The translations under genes were made by a program, and so were the position numbers. The notes beneath the pieces were generated by a model that saw only the letters and a list, made by a program, of their open reading frames with translations, did no database searches and was not told the DNA's origin. Shown here piece by piece: positions 43,304-51,843 of a DNA stretch of 64,000 bases (position 1 is the first letter of the stretch; the number at the start of each line of letters is the position of its first letter). The stretch lies in NCBI RefSeq assembly GCF_000966285.1, contig NZ_KQ031391.1:2132640-2196639 (forward strand). Direction: 5' to 3'. Source of the stretch: Pseudofrankia sp. DC12 (GTDB lineage: Bacteria > Actinomycetota > Actinomycetes > Frankiales > Frankiaceae).

Positions 43304-43813
43304 GTGACGAGCCCCAGACTCCCGGAGCTGACCGAGGTCGTGCTCGAGCTCGAGGAATATGTCGCCGCGGCCGGCTGGAACCAGCCCCGCCGGCTCTACG
43401 CGCTCGCGCACACCACGGACCTGCTGGCCTATGACCCGAGCCTGTCCGAGCATCTGGGCGACGCGGCATCCCGGCCGCTGACCCCGATCGAGCAGGAGGA
43501 CCTGCCCGAGGGGCCGCTGGAGCAGGTGCTGTCGACGATCGGCTGGCCGGCCGAGGTCGAGGGCTGCGTGCTCGTCACGGAGCTGGTGCTGCTGCCGCCG
43601 AGCGCCGAGGAGGAGATCCCGTACGAGGACTACGAGATCGACGTCTGGGCGACCACGCATCCCGAGCGCCAGGACGTCCGGGTCGCCGTCGCGGTGACCC
43701 GCTCGGGTGCCTACTCGTCCTGCCTGCGCCGCCGGGTCGACGACACCGAGGTGGTCGTCGACCCCGACGTCGCCGACGCCCTCGTCGACGGCCTGTTCGC
43801 CACGTTCCTTTGA
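43304..43813 (+). CDS. PPA1309 family protein
   Basis: Actinobacterial conserved protein of unknown function, 169 residues. GTG 43304 (VTSPRLPELTEVVLELEEYV) has GGAGAGGA nine bases upstream; ATG 43295 overlaps that site. Recognisable segments: AAAGWNQPRRLYALAHTTDLL (about 23-43), IEQEDLPEGPLEQVLSTIGWPAEVEGCVLVTELVLLP, and the acidic EDYEIDVWATTHPERQDVRVAVAVTRSG. Divergent from UPF0182 and convergent with the Lon-like protease, as in other actinomycetes. No catalytic motif visible. Confidence 0.88.
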   Translation: MTSPRLPELTEVVLELEEYVAAAGWNQPRRLYALAHTTDLLAYDPSLSEHLGDAASRPLTPIEQEDLPEGPLEQVLSTIGWPAEVEGCVLVTELVLLPPSAEEEIPYEDYEIDVWATTHPERQDVRVAVAVTRSGAYSSCLRRRVDDTEVVVDPDVADALVDGLFATFL

Positions 43814-43824
43814 TACGGAACGCA

Positions 43825-43965
43825 CCACAGCTTCCGACCCTGGACAGGCGCCCGCTTCAGCGTCGTCCCCCGGCCGCGAACCACATCGGGGAGGGCGCTT
43901 AGCGCCCGAGCCAGGCGGAGCGGCCGCAGGCGCGCAAGCGCCGGTTTCCGGCCGATCGCCTCAGC
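43825..43965 (-). repeat. Modular intergenic repeat, copy 8
   Basis: On the minus strand, starting at the stop of the Lon-like protease: ATCGGCCGGAAACCGGCGCT (module A), core (about 43910-43872) CTCGGGCGCTAAGCGCCCTC then CCCGATGTGGTTCGCGGCC, and distal GCGGGCGCCTGTCCAGGGTC followed by GGAAGC. It occupies the whole space between convergent genes and is oriented with the protease gene. Confidence 0.75.
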
Positions 43966-45001
43966 AGGCAGGGATCGATGCCTGCTGGGGGGTGCCGAGC
44001 TTCTTGAGGGCGTCGAGGGCGCTGGCCAGGGTGTCGACCTTGATCAGGGTGAGGCCGTGCGGGGCCATCCGCCTGGCGTCGGCGCAGTTGCCGGACGGGA
44101 CCAGGAACACCGAGGCGCCGGAGCCGCGGGCGCCGAGGATCTTCTGCTGGATGCCGCCGATCGGGCCGACCTCGCCGGTCTGGTCGATCGTGCCGGTACC
44201 GGCGATGACCCGGCCGCCGGTGAGCTGACCGGGGGTCAGCTTGTCCACAATGCCCAGGGCGAACATCAGCCCGGCGCTCGGCCCGCCGACGTCCGAGAGC
44301 CGAATCCGGACCGTGAACGGGTACAGCTGCCGCTCGGTCGTCGTGATGCCGATGATCGGGCGGTTCCCGTCGTCCGGCGACGGCTTGGTCGTGACGGCGG
44401 CGAGCGCGGTCGCGCCGGAGCCGCGCTGATAGCCGATCTTCACGTCCTCGCCCGGTTTGACCTTGGCGATCTGGGCCTTCAGCTCGTCCTGCGAGTGCAC
44501 CGCCACCCCGTCGACCTCGGTGATCACGTCGCCCGAGTTGAGCTTGCCGGCCGCCGGTGACCCGGACGGGACCGCGTAGACGACGACGGCGGTACCGGTC
44601 GGCTTGATCCCGAGCTGGGTGAGCGCGGCGACGGTGGCCTCGGTCTGCGAGTCCAGCATCGCCTGGGTGTTCTCCTGCTGGATCTCCTCCTGGCTGGTGC
44701 CGGGCGGCTCGATCAGCTCCCGAGGGACCACCGCGCGGTCGTCGTCGAGCCAGTCCTCCAGCGCGCCGAGCAGGTTCAGCCGGGGCGTCTCCTCGACAGT
44801 GGTCAGCTCGAGCCGGCCACTCGTCGGGTAGGTCGCGCGGCCCTCCACGTCGATCAACGACACGCCCTTGACGCTACCGAGGGTGTCGGTGACGGGCCCG
44901 GGCGCGAGCGTCACGAAGGGCACCGGAAGCCACAGCCCCGCGATGCCCAGCACCAGCGCCAGCACGGCCGCGACGAGCAGGGTCTGAGTCCGGCGCGCCA
45001 T
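43961..45001 (-). CDS. Lon-like PDZ serine protease (YlbL family)
   Basis: Membrane-anchored Lon-fold (S16) protease with a PDZ domain, 346 residues from ATG 45001 (ATG 45010 also possible). N-terminal anchor LLVAAVLALVLGIAGLWLPV (about 8-27), then a region around VEETPRLNLLGALEDWL, PDZ about 125-205 (VVYAVPSGSPAAGKLNSGDVI), and the Lon catalytic domain with Ser242 in VGGPSAGLMFALG and Lys287 in GGIQQKILGA. It probably acts outside the cytoplasmic membrane on unknown substrates. Adjacent to PPA1309 and UPF0182; the stop is within repeat copy 8. Confidence 0.93.
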   Translation of the reverse strand: MARRTQTLLVAAVLALVLGIAGLWLPVPFVTLAPGPVTDTLGSVKGVSLIDVEGRATYPTSGRLELTTVEETPRLNLLGALEDWLDDDRAVVPRELIEPPGTSQEEIQQENTQAMLDSQTEATVAALTQLGIKPTGTAVVVYAVPSGSPAAGKLNSGDVITEVDGVAVHSQDELKAQIAKVKPGEDVKIGYQRGSGATALAAVTTKPSPDDGNRPIIGITTTERQLYPFTVRIRLSDVGGPSAGLMFALGIVDKLTPGQLTGGRVIAGTGTIDQTGEVGPIGGIQQKILGARGSGASVFLVPSGNCADARRMAPHGLTLIKVDTLASALDALKKLGTPQQASIPAC

Positions 45002-45086
45002 GCCCCGCATCCTATGTACGGCACCGGCTCGCGACCGATTCCGGTCGCTTCTCGGCATACCAGTGCCCGCGCGGTGGCTCCCGGGT

Positions 45087-45659
45087 TCAGCCGCTGTCGG
45101 CGGGAGCCTCGGCCGCGGCCGAGACCTCGCGGCCAATGGGGGCCGGACGCTCGGGCTCGTCGATGACCGTGGTGTCGGCGACCGCCCGGGTGGCCGGAAT
45201 GACCGCGTCCGGCTGCGTGACCGGGGATGCCGGCGGCTGGGCCGCGGCTCGCGGGGCGTCCCGGTCCCCCGGGTAGACCGGGTCGCGGTCCGCCGAGAGG
45301 TCGGCGCCCAGAGTCTCGACCGGCCGGGTCTGCGCTCGTCCGGCCGGCTGTCCTGGCTGTCCCGGCTGTGTCGGGGACCGGCGAAGCCCACGCAGGACGT
45401 CCGGTACCCGCAGATGCCTGCTCTCCGAGTCGTCGCCGACGGCTGGCGCCTCACCCGCGTCTACCGGCGTACCGGCGTCTACCGGCGTACCGGCGTCGAC
45501 CGGCGTACCGGGTGTGACGACCGGGCGCTCCAGGGCCGTGACCATCCGGCGGTAACGCTCGATCGTCGCGGCTTCCCGGGCACGCCTCGGGTGGCCGCGC
45601 AGCGCGCCCCACAGCAGCGCCACCAGCAACGTCACGACCGGTATGAGCAACACCCACAT
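45087..45659 (-). CDS. Hypothetical single-pass membrane protein with repeats
   Basis: 190-residue protein. One N-terminal membrane helix (MWVLLIPVVTLLVALLWGAL) and basic stop (RGHPRRAREA) are followed by a Pro/Asp/Ala-rich, probably disordered region with GTPVDA three times (about 55-72) and later PTQPGQPGQP. Unrecognised family; likely an actinobacterial membrane-anchored protein. It lies between the Lon-like protease and moaE on the same strand. The GTPVDA units come from an 18-bp tandem repeat and may vary in number. Confidence 0.62.
   Translation of the reverse strand: MWVLLIPVVTLLVALLWGALRGHPRRAREAATIERYRRMVTALERPVVTPGTPVDAGTPVDAGTPVDAGEAPAVGDDSESRHLRVPDVLRGLRRSPTQPGQPGQPAGRAQTRPVETLGADLSADRDPVYPGDRDAPRAAAQPPASPVTQPDAVIPATRAVADTTVIDEPERPAPIGREVSAAAEAPADSG
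45457..45510 (-). repeat. 18-bp tandem repeat encoding GTPVDA
   Basis: Three near-perfect units of GGTACGCCGGTAGACGCC type (read on the minus strand; plus strand GGCGTCTACCGGCGTACC) inside the preceding membrane-protein gene. Confidence 0.85.
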
Positions 45660-45736
45660 GGCGGCCTCGCCATCGATCCGGGAGTAGGAAAGACGGGGAT
45701 CTCTGTCCTAGCCCCACCTGCATCCTAAGTGCCCCG

Positions 45737-46291
45737 TCAGCAGGCGCCTACCCATTCCGACGTGCCGTCGGTGAACTGTTGCCTCTTCCAGATGGGCACC
45801 CGGGCCTTGACCTCGTCGACGAGCTGCCTGCAGGCGACGAACGCCTCGGCCCGGTGCGCGGCGGACGCGGCGGCGACGATCGCGATGTCCCCGATCGTCA
45901 GCAGGCCGGTCCGATGGTGCACCGCCACGGCCAGCAGGCCGAGCCGAGCGGCCTGGCGGCCCCCGTGGTCGTGCCTGTCATCGGGCCGGTGCGACTGGCC
46001 GGGCGAGTCGGCCCAGGCCTCCGTCGCGGGAACGAGGCCGTCCGCGACCTCGCGGGCGACGGCGACCAGCTCCCGTCCGGCGGACGGGTGGGCCGTGTAC
46101 TCCAGCTCGACCACGGACCTTCCGCCGTCGTGGTCCCGGATGGTCCCAACAAACAGGGCGGTTCCGCCCGCTTCCGGCAGCTTGACCGCGGCAAGGCATT
46201 CATCCACGGACAGCGGCGAGTCCCGCAGCGCGGCGACGACGAGCGGCCGGGCATCCGCGCGCACCATCGGGGCCGGCAGGGAGATGTCCAT
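45737..46291 (-). CDS. moaE: Molybdopterin synthase catalytic subunit
   Basis: Transfers sulfur from MoaD thiocarboxylate to precursor Z in molybdenum-cofactor synthesis; 184 residues, about 30 longer than usual because of a polar insertion near 95-112 (GQSHRPDDRHDHGG region). Conserved segments: GGTALFVGTIRDHDGG (about 42-57), VVELEYTAHPSAGREL, VAVHHRTGLLTIGDIAIVAAAS, and the active-site Lys region VDEVKARVPIWKRQQFTDG. No moaD, moaA or other molybdenum genes are in the window. The ATG is at 46291. Confidence 0.93.
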   Translation of the reverse strand: MDISLPAPMVRADARPLVVAALRDSPLSVDECLAAVKLPEAGGTALFVGTIRDHDGGRSVVELEYTAHPSAGRELVAVAREVADGLVPATEAWADSPGQSHRPDDRHDHGGRQAARLGLLAVAVHHRTGLLTIGDIAIVAAASAAHRAEAFVACRQLVDEVKARVPIWKRQQFTDGTSEWVGAC

Positions 46292-46464
46292 CTACCGACG
46301 GTATCCGGCGCGCGCTCGGCCGTCGGCTTCTGATCGGACTACCGTGGACACATGTCCGCGGATTCAGGTCCGCACGACTCGTGTCGAGTAGGGCTCGTAG
46401 TCCAGCACAGGTCTAGTTCGCACAGTCTGTAGTCCGCACAGCGTGTAGCGAGGGTCCGGGTCTG

Positions 46465-47829
46465 ATGAGTAGCCAGTTTCCGTTCGGCTTCACCCCCGGC
46501 GGGGGCGGCGACAGCGGCGGCGGCCAGGGGCCGTTCGGCCCGTTCGGAGGCGCCGCGCCGTTCTTCGCCGAGCTCGAGAAGCTGTTGTCCTGGCAGGGCG
46601 GCCCGGTCAACTGGGAGCTCGCCAAACAGATCGCGGTGCGGACGGTCGGCACCGAGGATCCGAAGGTCACGGCCGCCGACGAGGAGGCCGCGGCCGGCGC
46701 GCTGCGGATCGCGGACGTCTGGATAGACCCGGTGACGGCCCTGCCGGCCGGCGGGGCGCGGGCACAGGCCTGGACCAGGGTGCGCTGGATCGAGGCGACG
46801 TTGCCGATCTGGCAGAAGCTGTGCGACCCGGTCGCGGCCAGGGTCGTCGAGGCGATGCGGACCGGCCTGTCCGGCGGCCTGGCGCAGCTGGGCGACGCGG
46901 GTGGGCTCCCGCCGGAGCTCGCCGCCGGCCTGCCACCGGGCCTGGACCTCGGCGCGCTGATGGCGGCCGGCGGCCCGGTCGTCGAGATGATGAACCGGGT
47001 CGGCGGGATGCTGTTCGGCGCCCAGGTGGGCCAGGCGATCGGCACGCTCGCCGGCGAGGTCGTCTCGTCGACCGAGATCGGCCTGCCGCTGGCGCCCTCC
47101 GGGACGGCCGCGCTGCTGCCGGCGAACATCGCCGCCTTCGGCGAGGGGCTCGGCGTCGACGCCGAGGAGATCCGGATCTATCTGGCGCTGCGGGAGGCGG
47201 CCGCGACCCGGCTGTTCGCCCATGTCTCGTGGTTGCGCGCGCACCTGCTCGGCACCGTCGAGGAGTATGCCCGCGGCATCACGGTCGACCAGGAGGCGCT
47301 CGGTCAGATGATGCGGATGGTCGACCCGAGCATGCTGACCGACCCGGAGAAGCTCTCCGAGGCGCTGGGCGAGGACGTCTTCGCCGACGCGACCACCCCG
47401 GAGCAGGAGGCGGCGCTCGGGCGCCTCGAGGTCGCGCTCGCGCTCGTCGAGGGCTGGATCGACCACGTGACCGACACCGCGGCCGCCGAGCACCTCCCGT
47501 CCGCCCCGCGGCTGCGCGAGATGGTGCGCCGCCGGCGGGCGGAGGGCGGGCCGGCGGAGCAGACCTTCGCCACCCTGGTCGGCCTGTCGCTGCGGCCACG
47601 CCGGCTGCGGGAGGCCGCGGCGCTCTGGGAGGCGCTGCGGGCCGCGCGGGGCGCCGACGGGCGGGACGCCGTCTGGGGCCACCCGGACCTGCTGCCGTCG
47701 GCCGACGACCTGAGCAACCCGGACGGGTTCGTCTCAGGCGCGTCGGCGAGCACCCTCGACCCGATCGCGGAGATCGAGAAGCTCGGCGAAGCGCCGCCCG
47801 ACGAGCCGGGCTCCAAGTCCGCCGAGTAG
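46465..47829 (+). CDS. Zinc-dependent metalloprotease, DUF2342 family
   Basis: Actinobacterial metalloprotease-like protein (DUF2342/F420-associated type), 454 residues. The Gly/Phe-rich N-terminal tail (FTPGGGGDSGGGQGPFGPFG) is followed by a helical domain with LSWQGGPVNWELAKQIAVRT and VEMMNRVGGMLFGAQVGQAIGTLA. The zinc motif is the conserved LREAAATRLFAH...LVEGWIDHVTD stretch (His and Glu in ARLFAHVSW and EGWIDHV), arranged as in thermolysin-like minigluzincins. In mycobacteria a homologue lies beside the PDZ protease and UPF0182, as here. GTCTG ATG start 46465. Substrate unknown. Confidence 0.9.
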   Translation: MSSQFPFGFTPGGGGDSGGGQGPFGPFGGAAPFFAELEKLLSWQGGPVNWELAKQIAVRTVGTEDPKVTAADEEAAAGALRIADVWIDPVTALPAGGARAQAWTRVRWIEATLPIWQKLCDPVAARVVEAMRTGLSGGLAQLGDAGGLPPELAAGLPPGLDLGALMAAGGPVVEMMNRVGGMLFGAQVGQAIGTLAGEVVSSTEIGLPLAPSGTAALLPANIAAFGEGLGVDAEEIRIYLALREAAATRLFAHVSWLRAHLLGTVEEYARGITVDQEALGQMMRMVDPSMLTDPEKLSEALGEDVFADATTPEQEAALGRLEVALALVEGWIDHVTDTAAAEHLPSAPRLREMVRRRRAEGGPAEQTFATLVGLSLRPRRLREAAALWEALRAARGADGRDAVWGHPDLLPSADDLSNPDGFVSGASASTLDPIAEIEKLGEAPPDEPGSKSAE

Positions 47830-47989
47830 AGGGTCATAAACAGCCGCTGATCGCCGAGCGGAGGGCGTCCCGGGGCGGACACCTGTGGGTCAACGGGTGC
47901 CAACCTGCTTCAACCTGCTGGCCACCCGGTTTCGGGCGGGCTTTCGGAACGTTGACGCCCCGACCACATCGCCTTAGCGTCATCGATGA

Positions 47990-48061
47990 GAAACCCCCGG
48001 TAGCCGATCTCTCCCAGAAGGGGAAGCTGGGAGAGGTCGGATCTACCGGGGGTTTCCTTTT
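47990..48061 (+). terminator. Strong intrinsic terminator
   Basis: GAAACCCCCGGTAG (47990-48003) pairs with CTACCGGGGGTTTC (48043-48056); inner arms CTCTCCCAG and CTGGGAGAG add a 9-bp stem. CTTTT follows the outer arm. It is 160 bases after the zinc protease gene and may end an untranslated transcript. Confidence 0.88.
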
Positions 48062-48414
48062 CGCGCGCTGCGTGGTCGGCGCACCCCCGATCTCCGCCGT
48101 CGCGGTGGCCGCGGTCCGCGCGCCGTCAGGGAACGGCGCACCCTAGGCTCGCGCGCCGGGCGGTCACCGCCGTCCGAACGCGCGGTTGGCCAGGACCCCT
48201 CACGCCTGCCCGCCGACGGCGCCCAAAGCCTGCCTGGGCAGGATGAATTCCGCAGCCGCACGAATACCGGGCCAGACCGACGGGTTCCGGATTCGGGGCG
48301 GTGGGCGACGTGGCCGGGCTCGGCCCGCGTCGCTGGAGACGGCCCGGTCAGATGACCGGGATCCCGCCCGGCCCGGCCGCCGGCTGACGCTCACCAACGC
48401 GGCCCGGCGCGCAC

Positions 48415-48460
48415 CAAGGCCTCGGCGCATCAAGGCCTCGGCGCATCAAGGCCTGGGCGC
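48415..48460 (+). repeat. 16-bp tandem repeat
   Basis: CAAGGCCTCGGCGCAT occurs twice exactly (48415-48430, 48431-48446) with a third partial unit CAAGGCCTGGGCGC (48447-48460). Intergenic, upstream of the DUF5679 gene. Confidence 0.88.
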
Positions 48461-48547
48461 GACCGTCTTCGAGCATCTGTCCAGAGCATCACTTGGGCGT
48501 CCGCACCCGCCGACGTGGCCGGGCGCGGACCTGGGAAGGGAGACCGC

Positions 48548-48709
48548 GTGGCCGACAGCACCGCGAGCTACGAGGGCTACTGCGTCAAGTGCAAGGAGAA
48601 GCGCAGCTACGAGGGCGAGATCCGGATCAGCGAGTCCGGCCGCCGGATGGCCCGGGGGACCTGCCCGGTCTGTGGCTCGACGATCAACCGGATCCTCGGC
48701 AGGGCCTGA
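48548..48709 (+). CDS. DUF5679 zinc-ribbon-like protein
   Basis: A 53-residue protein from GTG 48548 (VADSTASYEGYCVKCKEKR), preceded by GGGAAGGGAGACCGC. Two CXXC pairs, CVKC (about 12-15) and CPVC (about 41-44), form a probable zinc ribbon around a basic hairpin. DUF5679 proteins are small, widespread in actinobacteria and of unknown role; the fold suggests nucleic-acid or ribosome association. It stands alone, followed by the ThiF-like gene 226 bases downstream. Confidence 0.85.
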   Translation: MADSTASYEGYCVKCKEKRSYEGEIRISESGRRMARGTCPVCGSTINRILGRA

Positions 48710-48934
48710 GTCCGGCGCCAGCGACCAACACCGGACAGGTGTCAAGCGGCCGCCGGGCGAGGCCGTGACCGAGCTACGTGTCAGGGCTGGCTCTGTGTGC
48801 GAACGTGCGGCTCCGAGCCGCGCACGGCTGGCGGGACCAGCGGGTCTCGCCGGCCGCCGCCGGCATCGTCGGCGGTCCTGGCCGGCGCCGCCCGGCCCTA
48901 GACCGGGCGGCGCCGGCCAGGCGAGGAGGTGCCC

Positions 48935-50134
48935 TTGCGCCCGGTACTCAAGCCCGGCCTGCGCCGCCTGTGGCGGGACGGGTCGACCCTGCAGCTCGGG
49001 GTCGACCCGTCCCGCGCACTCGTGCTTCCCGACGTGACGCCCGCGCACGCCGCCGCGCTCGCGGCGCTGGACGGCTCGCGCACCCAGACCCGCCTGGCCC
49101 ACGACGGGGACCCCGCCACCGCCGCGCTGGTCCGCCTCCTCAGCGAGGCCGGCCTGCTCGACGACGCCACCCCGGAGGGCGCCGGCGGCCTCGACCCCGC
49201 TGCCAGATCCGGCCACGGCCCCACCGGCACCCGGGAGGCCGCGCTCCCACCGCTGAGCGCCACCGAGCGAGACCGGCTGCGGCCCGACCTGGCCGCGTTG
49301 TCGCTTGCCACCGCCGACCCGAACGGTGCCCGCCGGGTGCTCGCCTACCGCCGGCTCGCCCGGGTCCGCGTCCAGGGCGCCGGCCGAGTCGGCGCACAGA
49401 TCGCCACCCTGCTCGCGGCCGCCGGCGTCGGACGCGTCGTGGTCGACGACGCGGGCCTCACCGGCCCGGCCGACGTCGCGCCGGGCGGCCTCGGTCTCGA
49501 CGACGTCGGGCGGCCGCGCGCGGTCGCGACGATGGCCGCGCTCGCCCGGGTGGCCCGCCCACCGGTGCTGACCGGCGCCGCGGCGCCCTTCCAACCAGAC
49601 CTGCTCGTGCTGGCACCGGTCGGCCTGCCCGTGCTGCGGCCGGACGAGTCGCTGGAGCTGGAGCGCCGGGCGGTCCCGCACCTGCTGGCCGGCATCCGGG
49701 AGACGACCGGCGTTGTCGGCCCCCTCGTCGTTCCGGGGCTGACACCGTGCCTGCACTGCCAGCACCTGCACCGGTTCGCGGCGGACGCGGCCTGGCCGCT
49801 GCTCGCGCTTCAGCTGGCCCGGCGCGCCGAGCCGGGCCCGGATGCCTGCGAGGTGACGCTGGCCACCCTCGTCGGCGCGCTCGCCGCGGCACAGGCGCTG
49901 GCCTTCGTCGACGCGGGACCGGCCCGAGCCGCATGCCCCACCGGGCCGGCGCTACCGGCTCCAGGCTCAGGCTGGGCCGGCGGCCGTTCCGTTCCGGCCA
50001 CCGCCGGGGGAACGCTGGAGATCGCCACCCCCGACTGGCGGATCCGGCGGCGCACCTGGCGCCTGCACCCGGACTGTCCCTGCCGAACAGCGCGCACCGC
50101 CACCGCACAGGCCTGCTCAGCGACCACCGAGTGA
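48935..50134 (+). CDS. ThiF-like / TOMM leader-peptide-binding E1-type protein
   Basis: Unusual E1-superfamily protein, 399 residues. N-terminal 115 or so residues resemble the peptide-clasp (RRE-like) module of ThiF-type cyclodehydratase partners. The Rossmann region is VQGAGRVGAQIATLLAAAGVGRVVVDDAGL (GxGxxG about 148-153, acidic DDA about 174-176). The zinc-type Cys pair PCLHCQHLH follows at about 268-276, and the end has HPDCPCRT, completing four cysteines. Start: TTG 48935 with AGGAGG six bases upstream; GTG 48929 is too close to it. No ATP-grasp, YcaO or nitroreductase gene accompanies it, so it is orphan. ABC1 kinase lies downstream in the same direction. Confidence 0.75.
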   Translation: MRPVLKPGLRRLWRDGSTLQLGVDPSRALVLPDVTPAHAAALAALDGSRTQTRLAHDGDPATAALVRLLSEAGLLDDATPEGAGGLDPAARSGHGPTGTREAALPPLSATERDRLRPDLAALSLATADPNGARRVLAYRRLARVRVQGAGRVGAQIATLLAAAGVGRVVVDDAGLTGPADVAPGGLGLDDVGRPRAVATMAALARVARPPVLTGAAAPFQPDLLVLAPVGLPVLRPDESLELERRAVPHLLAGIRETTGVVGPLVVPGLTPCLHCQHLHRFAADAAWPLLALQLARRAEPGPDACEVTLATLVGALAAAQALAFVDAGPARAACPTGPALPAPGSGWAGGRSVPATAGGTLEIATPDWRIRRRTWRLHPDCPCRTARTATAQACSATTE

Positions 50135-50208
50135 CCAATCCCACTCGCCAGGATGACCGTTCCGGCCGAGCTCGCGCGGAATCGGCCGTCGGCAGCGACG
50201 ATAGAGCG

Positions 50209-51822
50209 GTGTCCGACATACCGCGCCGCGCCGTGGTCCGCACCGCCCGGCTCGCGACCCTGCCCATCGGCTACGCCGGCCGGGCCACGCTCGGCGTCGG
50301 CCGCCGGCTCGGCGGCCGGCCGGCCGAGGCCGTGGCCACCGAGGTCCAGCGCCGCACGGCCGAGCAGGTGTTCCGGGTGCTCGGTGAGCTCAAGGGCGGG
50401 GCGATGAAGCTCGGCCAGGCGCTGTCCGTCTTCGAGGCCGCCCTGCCGGACGAGGTCGCCGGCCCGTACCGTGCGGCGCTGACGAAGCTCCAGGAGGCGG
50501 CGCCGCCGCTGCCCGCGGCGACCATCCACAAGGTGCTGGCCGCGGAGCTCGGTCCCGACTGGCGCGCGCTGTTCCGGTCGTTCGACGACAGCCCGGCCGC
50601 CGCGGCCAGCATCGGCCAGGTGCACCGGGCCGTCTGGTCCGACGGGCGCTCGGTCGCCGTCAAGGTGCAATATCCGGGGGCCGGGCCGGCCCTGCTGTCC
50701 GACCTCACCCAGCTTGGGCGGGTCGCCCGGCTGTTCGGCGTGCTCGCCCCCGGTCTGGACGTGAAGCCGCTGATCGAGGAGCTACGCGCCCGCGTCGCCG
50801 AGGAGCTGGACTACCGGCTGGAGGCCCGGTGGCAGCAGGCCTTTGCCGAGGCCTACCGGGGCGACCCCGACATCGTGATCCCGTGGCCGGTGGCCGCCGC
50901 CGACCACGTGCTCGTGAGCGAGTGGCTCGACGGCACCCCGCTGGCCGACGTCATCGCGCAGGGTGAGCAGGACCGGCGTGACCGGGCCGGCGCGATGCTG
51001 TGCCGGTTCCTCTGGTCCGGCCCGGCCCGCGCCGGGCTGCTGCACGCCGACCCACACCCGGGCAACTTCAGGCTGCTGGCCGACGGCCGGCTCGGCGTGC
51101 TGGACTTCGGCGCGGTCAAGCAGCTGCCAGACGGGATGCCGGAGGTGATCGGCCGGCTCACCAGGCTCGCCCTGGCGGCCCACCACGGCGCGGCCACATC
51201 CCCGGACGCCGCCGGCTCCGTCGTCGAGGCCGACGCGCCCGCCGGGGACGAGGGCGCCGCCGAGGACAAGGCCACCGCCGCGGTGCTCGACGGGTTGCGC
51301 CGGGAGGGCTTCATCCCGGCGAACGCGACGATCGACGCGCACGAGTTCCTCGCCAGCCTCGGGCCACTGCTCGACGCGCTCACCGAGGAGGAGTTCACCT
51401 TCTCGCGGGCGTGGCTGCGCGAACAGGCGCTGCGGCTCGCGGACTGGCGCTCCCCGGCGGCCCAGGTCTCCCGTCAGCTCAACCTGCCGGCGTCCTACCT
51501 GCTGATCCACCGCGTCACGATGAGCGGCATCGGCCTGCTCTGCCAGCTGGAGGCGACGGCCGGGCTGCGCGCGGAGATGGAGCGGTGGCAGCCCGGCTTC
51601 GCGCCGCCGGGCTCGACCGCCGCGCGGCACGCGGCCCGGGCGAACCGGCCGGGCCGCAAGCTCCCTCTCGCGGTGGCAGGCACGCGGGCCGACGCCGAGG
51701 CGCCCGAGCCGGGTCCGCTGCTGTTCAGCCCACCACAGCCGCGGCGCGCGCCCCGCACCGCGAAGGCGCCGCGCCAGCGGGAGCCCGAGCCACCCGAGAC
51801 CTCCCGCGGCCTGGACACCTGA
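50209..51822 (+). CDS. ABC1 (AarF/UbiB/COQ8) family atypical kinase
   Basis: Atypical protein-kinase-like ATPase, 537 residues from GTG 50209. Hallmarks: KGGAMKLGQALS (the KxGQ-type motif, about 65-76), the A-rich loop AAAASIGQVHRAVW in place of the Gly loop, VAVKVQYPG with the ATP Lys, EELDYRLEARWQQAF, HADPHPGNF catalytic loop and VLDFGAVKQLP metal motif. The C-terminal 70 residues are polar and Pro-rich. In mycobacteria a homologue is close to whiB7, as here. Quinone or isoprenoid-lipid metabolism is the usual link; the substrate is unknown. Downstream of the ThiF-like gene by 74 bases. Confidence 0.92.
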   Translation: MSDIPRRAVVRTARLATLPIGYAGRATLGVGRRLGGRPAEAVATEVQRRTAEQVFRVLGELKGGAMKLGQALSVFEAALPDEVAGPYRAALTKLQEAAPPLPAATIHKVLAAELGPDWRALFRSFDDSPAAAASIGQVHRAVWSDGRSVAVKVQYPGAGPALLSDLTQLGRVARLFGVLAPGLDVKPLIEELRARVAEELDYRLEARWQQAFAEAYRGDPDIVIPWPVAAADHVLVSEWLDGTPLADVIAQGEQDRRDRAGAMLCRFLWSGPARAGLLHADPHPGNFRLLADGRLGVLDFGAVKQLPDGMPEVIGRLTRLALAAHHGAATSPDAAGSVVEADAPAGDEGAAEDKATAAVLDGLRREGFIPANATIDAHEFLASLGPLLDALTEEEFTFSRAWLREQALRLADWRSPAAQVSRQLNLPASYLLIHRVTMSGIGLLCQLEATAGLRAEMERWQPGFAPPGSTAARHAARANRPGRKLPLAVAGTRADAEAPEPGPLLFSPPQPRRAPRTAKAPRQREPEPPETSRGLDT

Positions 51823-51843
51823 CGGCCAGGCGCGCCGCGGCGC

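Larger units (their letters stand above)
47830..48547. other. Long intergenic region with terminator and tandem repeat
   Basis: 718 bases without a supported gene. It holds a long hairpin terminator (47990-48061) and a 16-bp tandem repeat (48415-48460). The frame-poor area 48100-48400 shows no codon bias. The promoter of the DUF5679 gene is expected at its right end; GGGAAGGGAGACCGC is the ribosome-binding site at 48533-48547. Confidence 0.5.
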
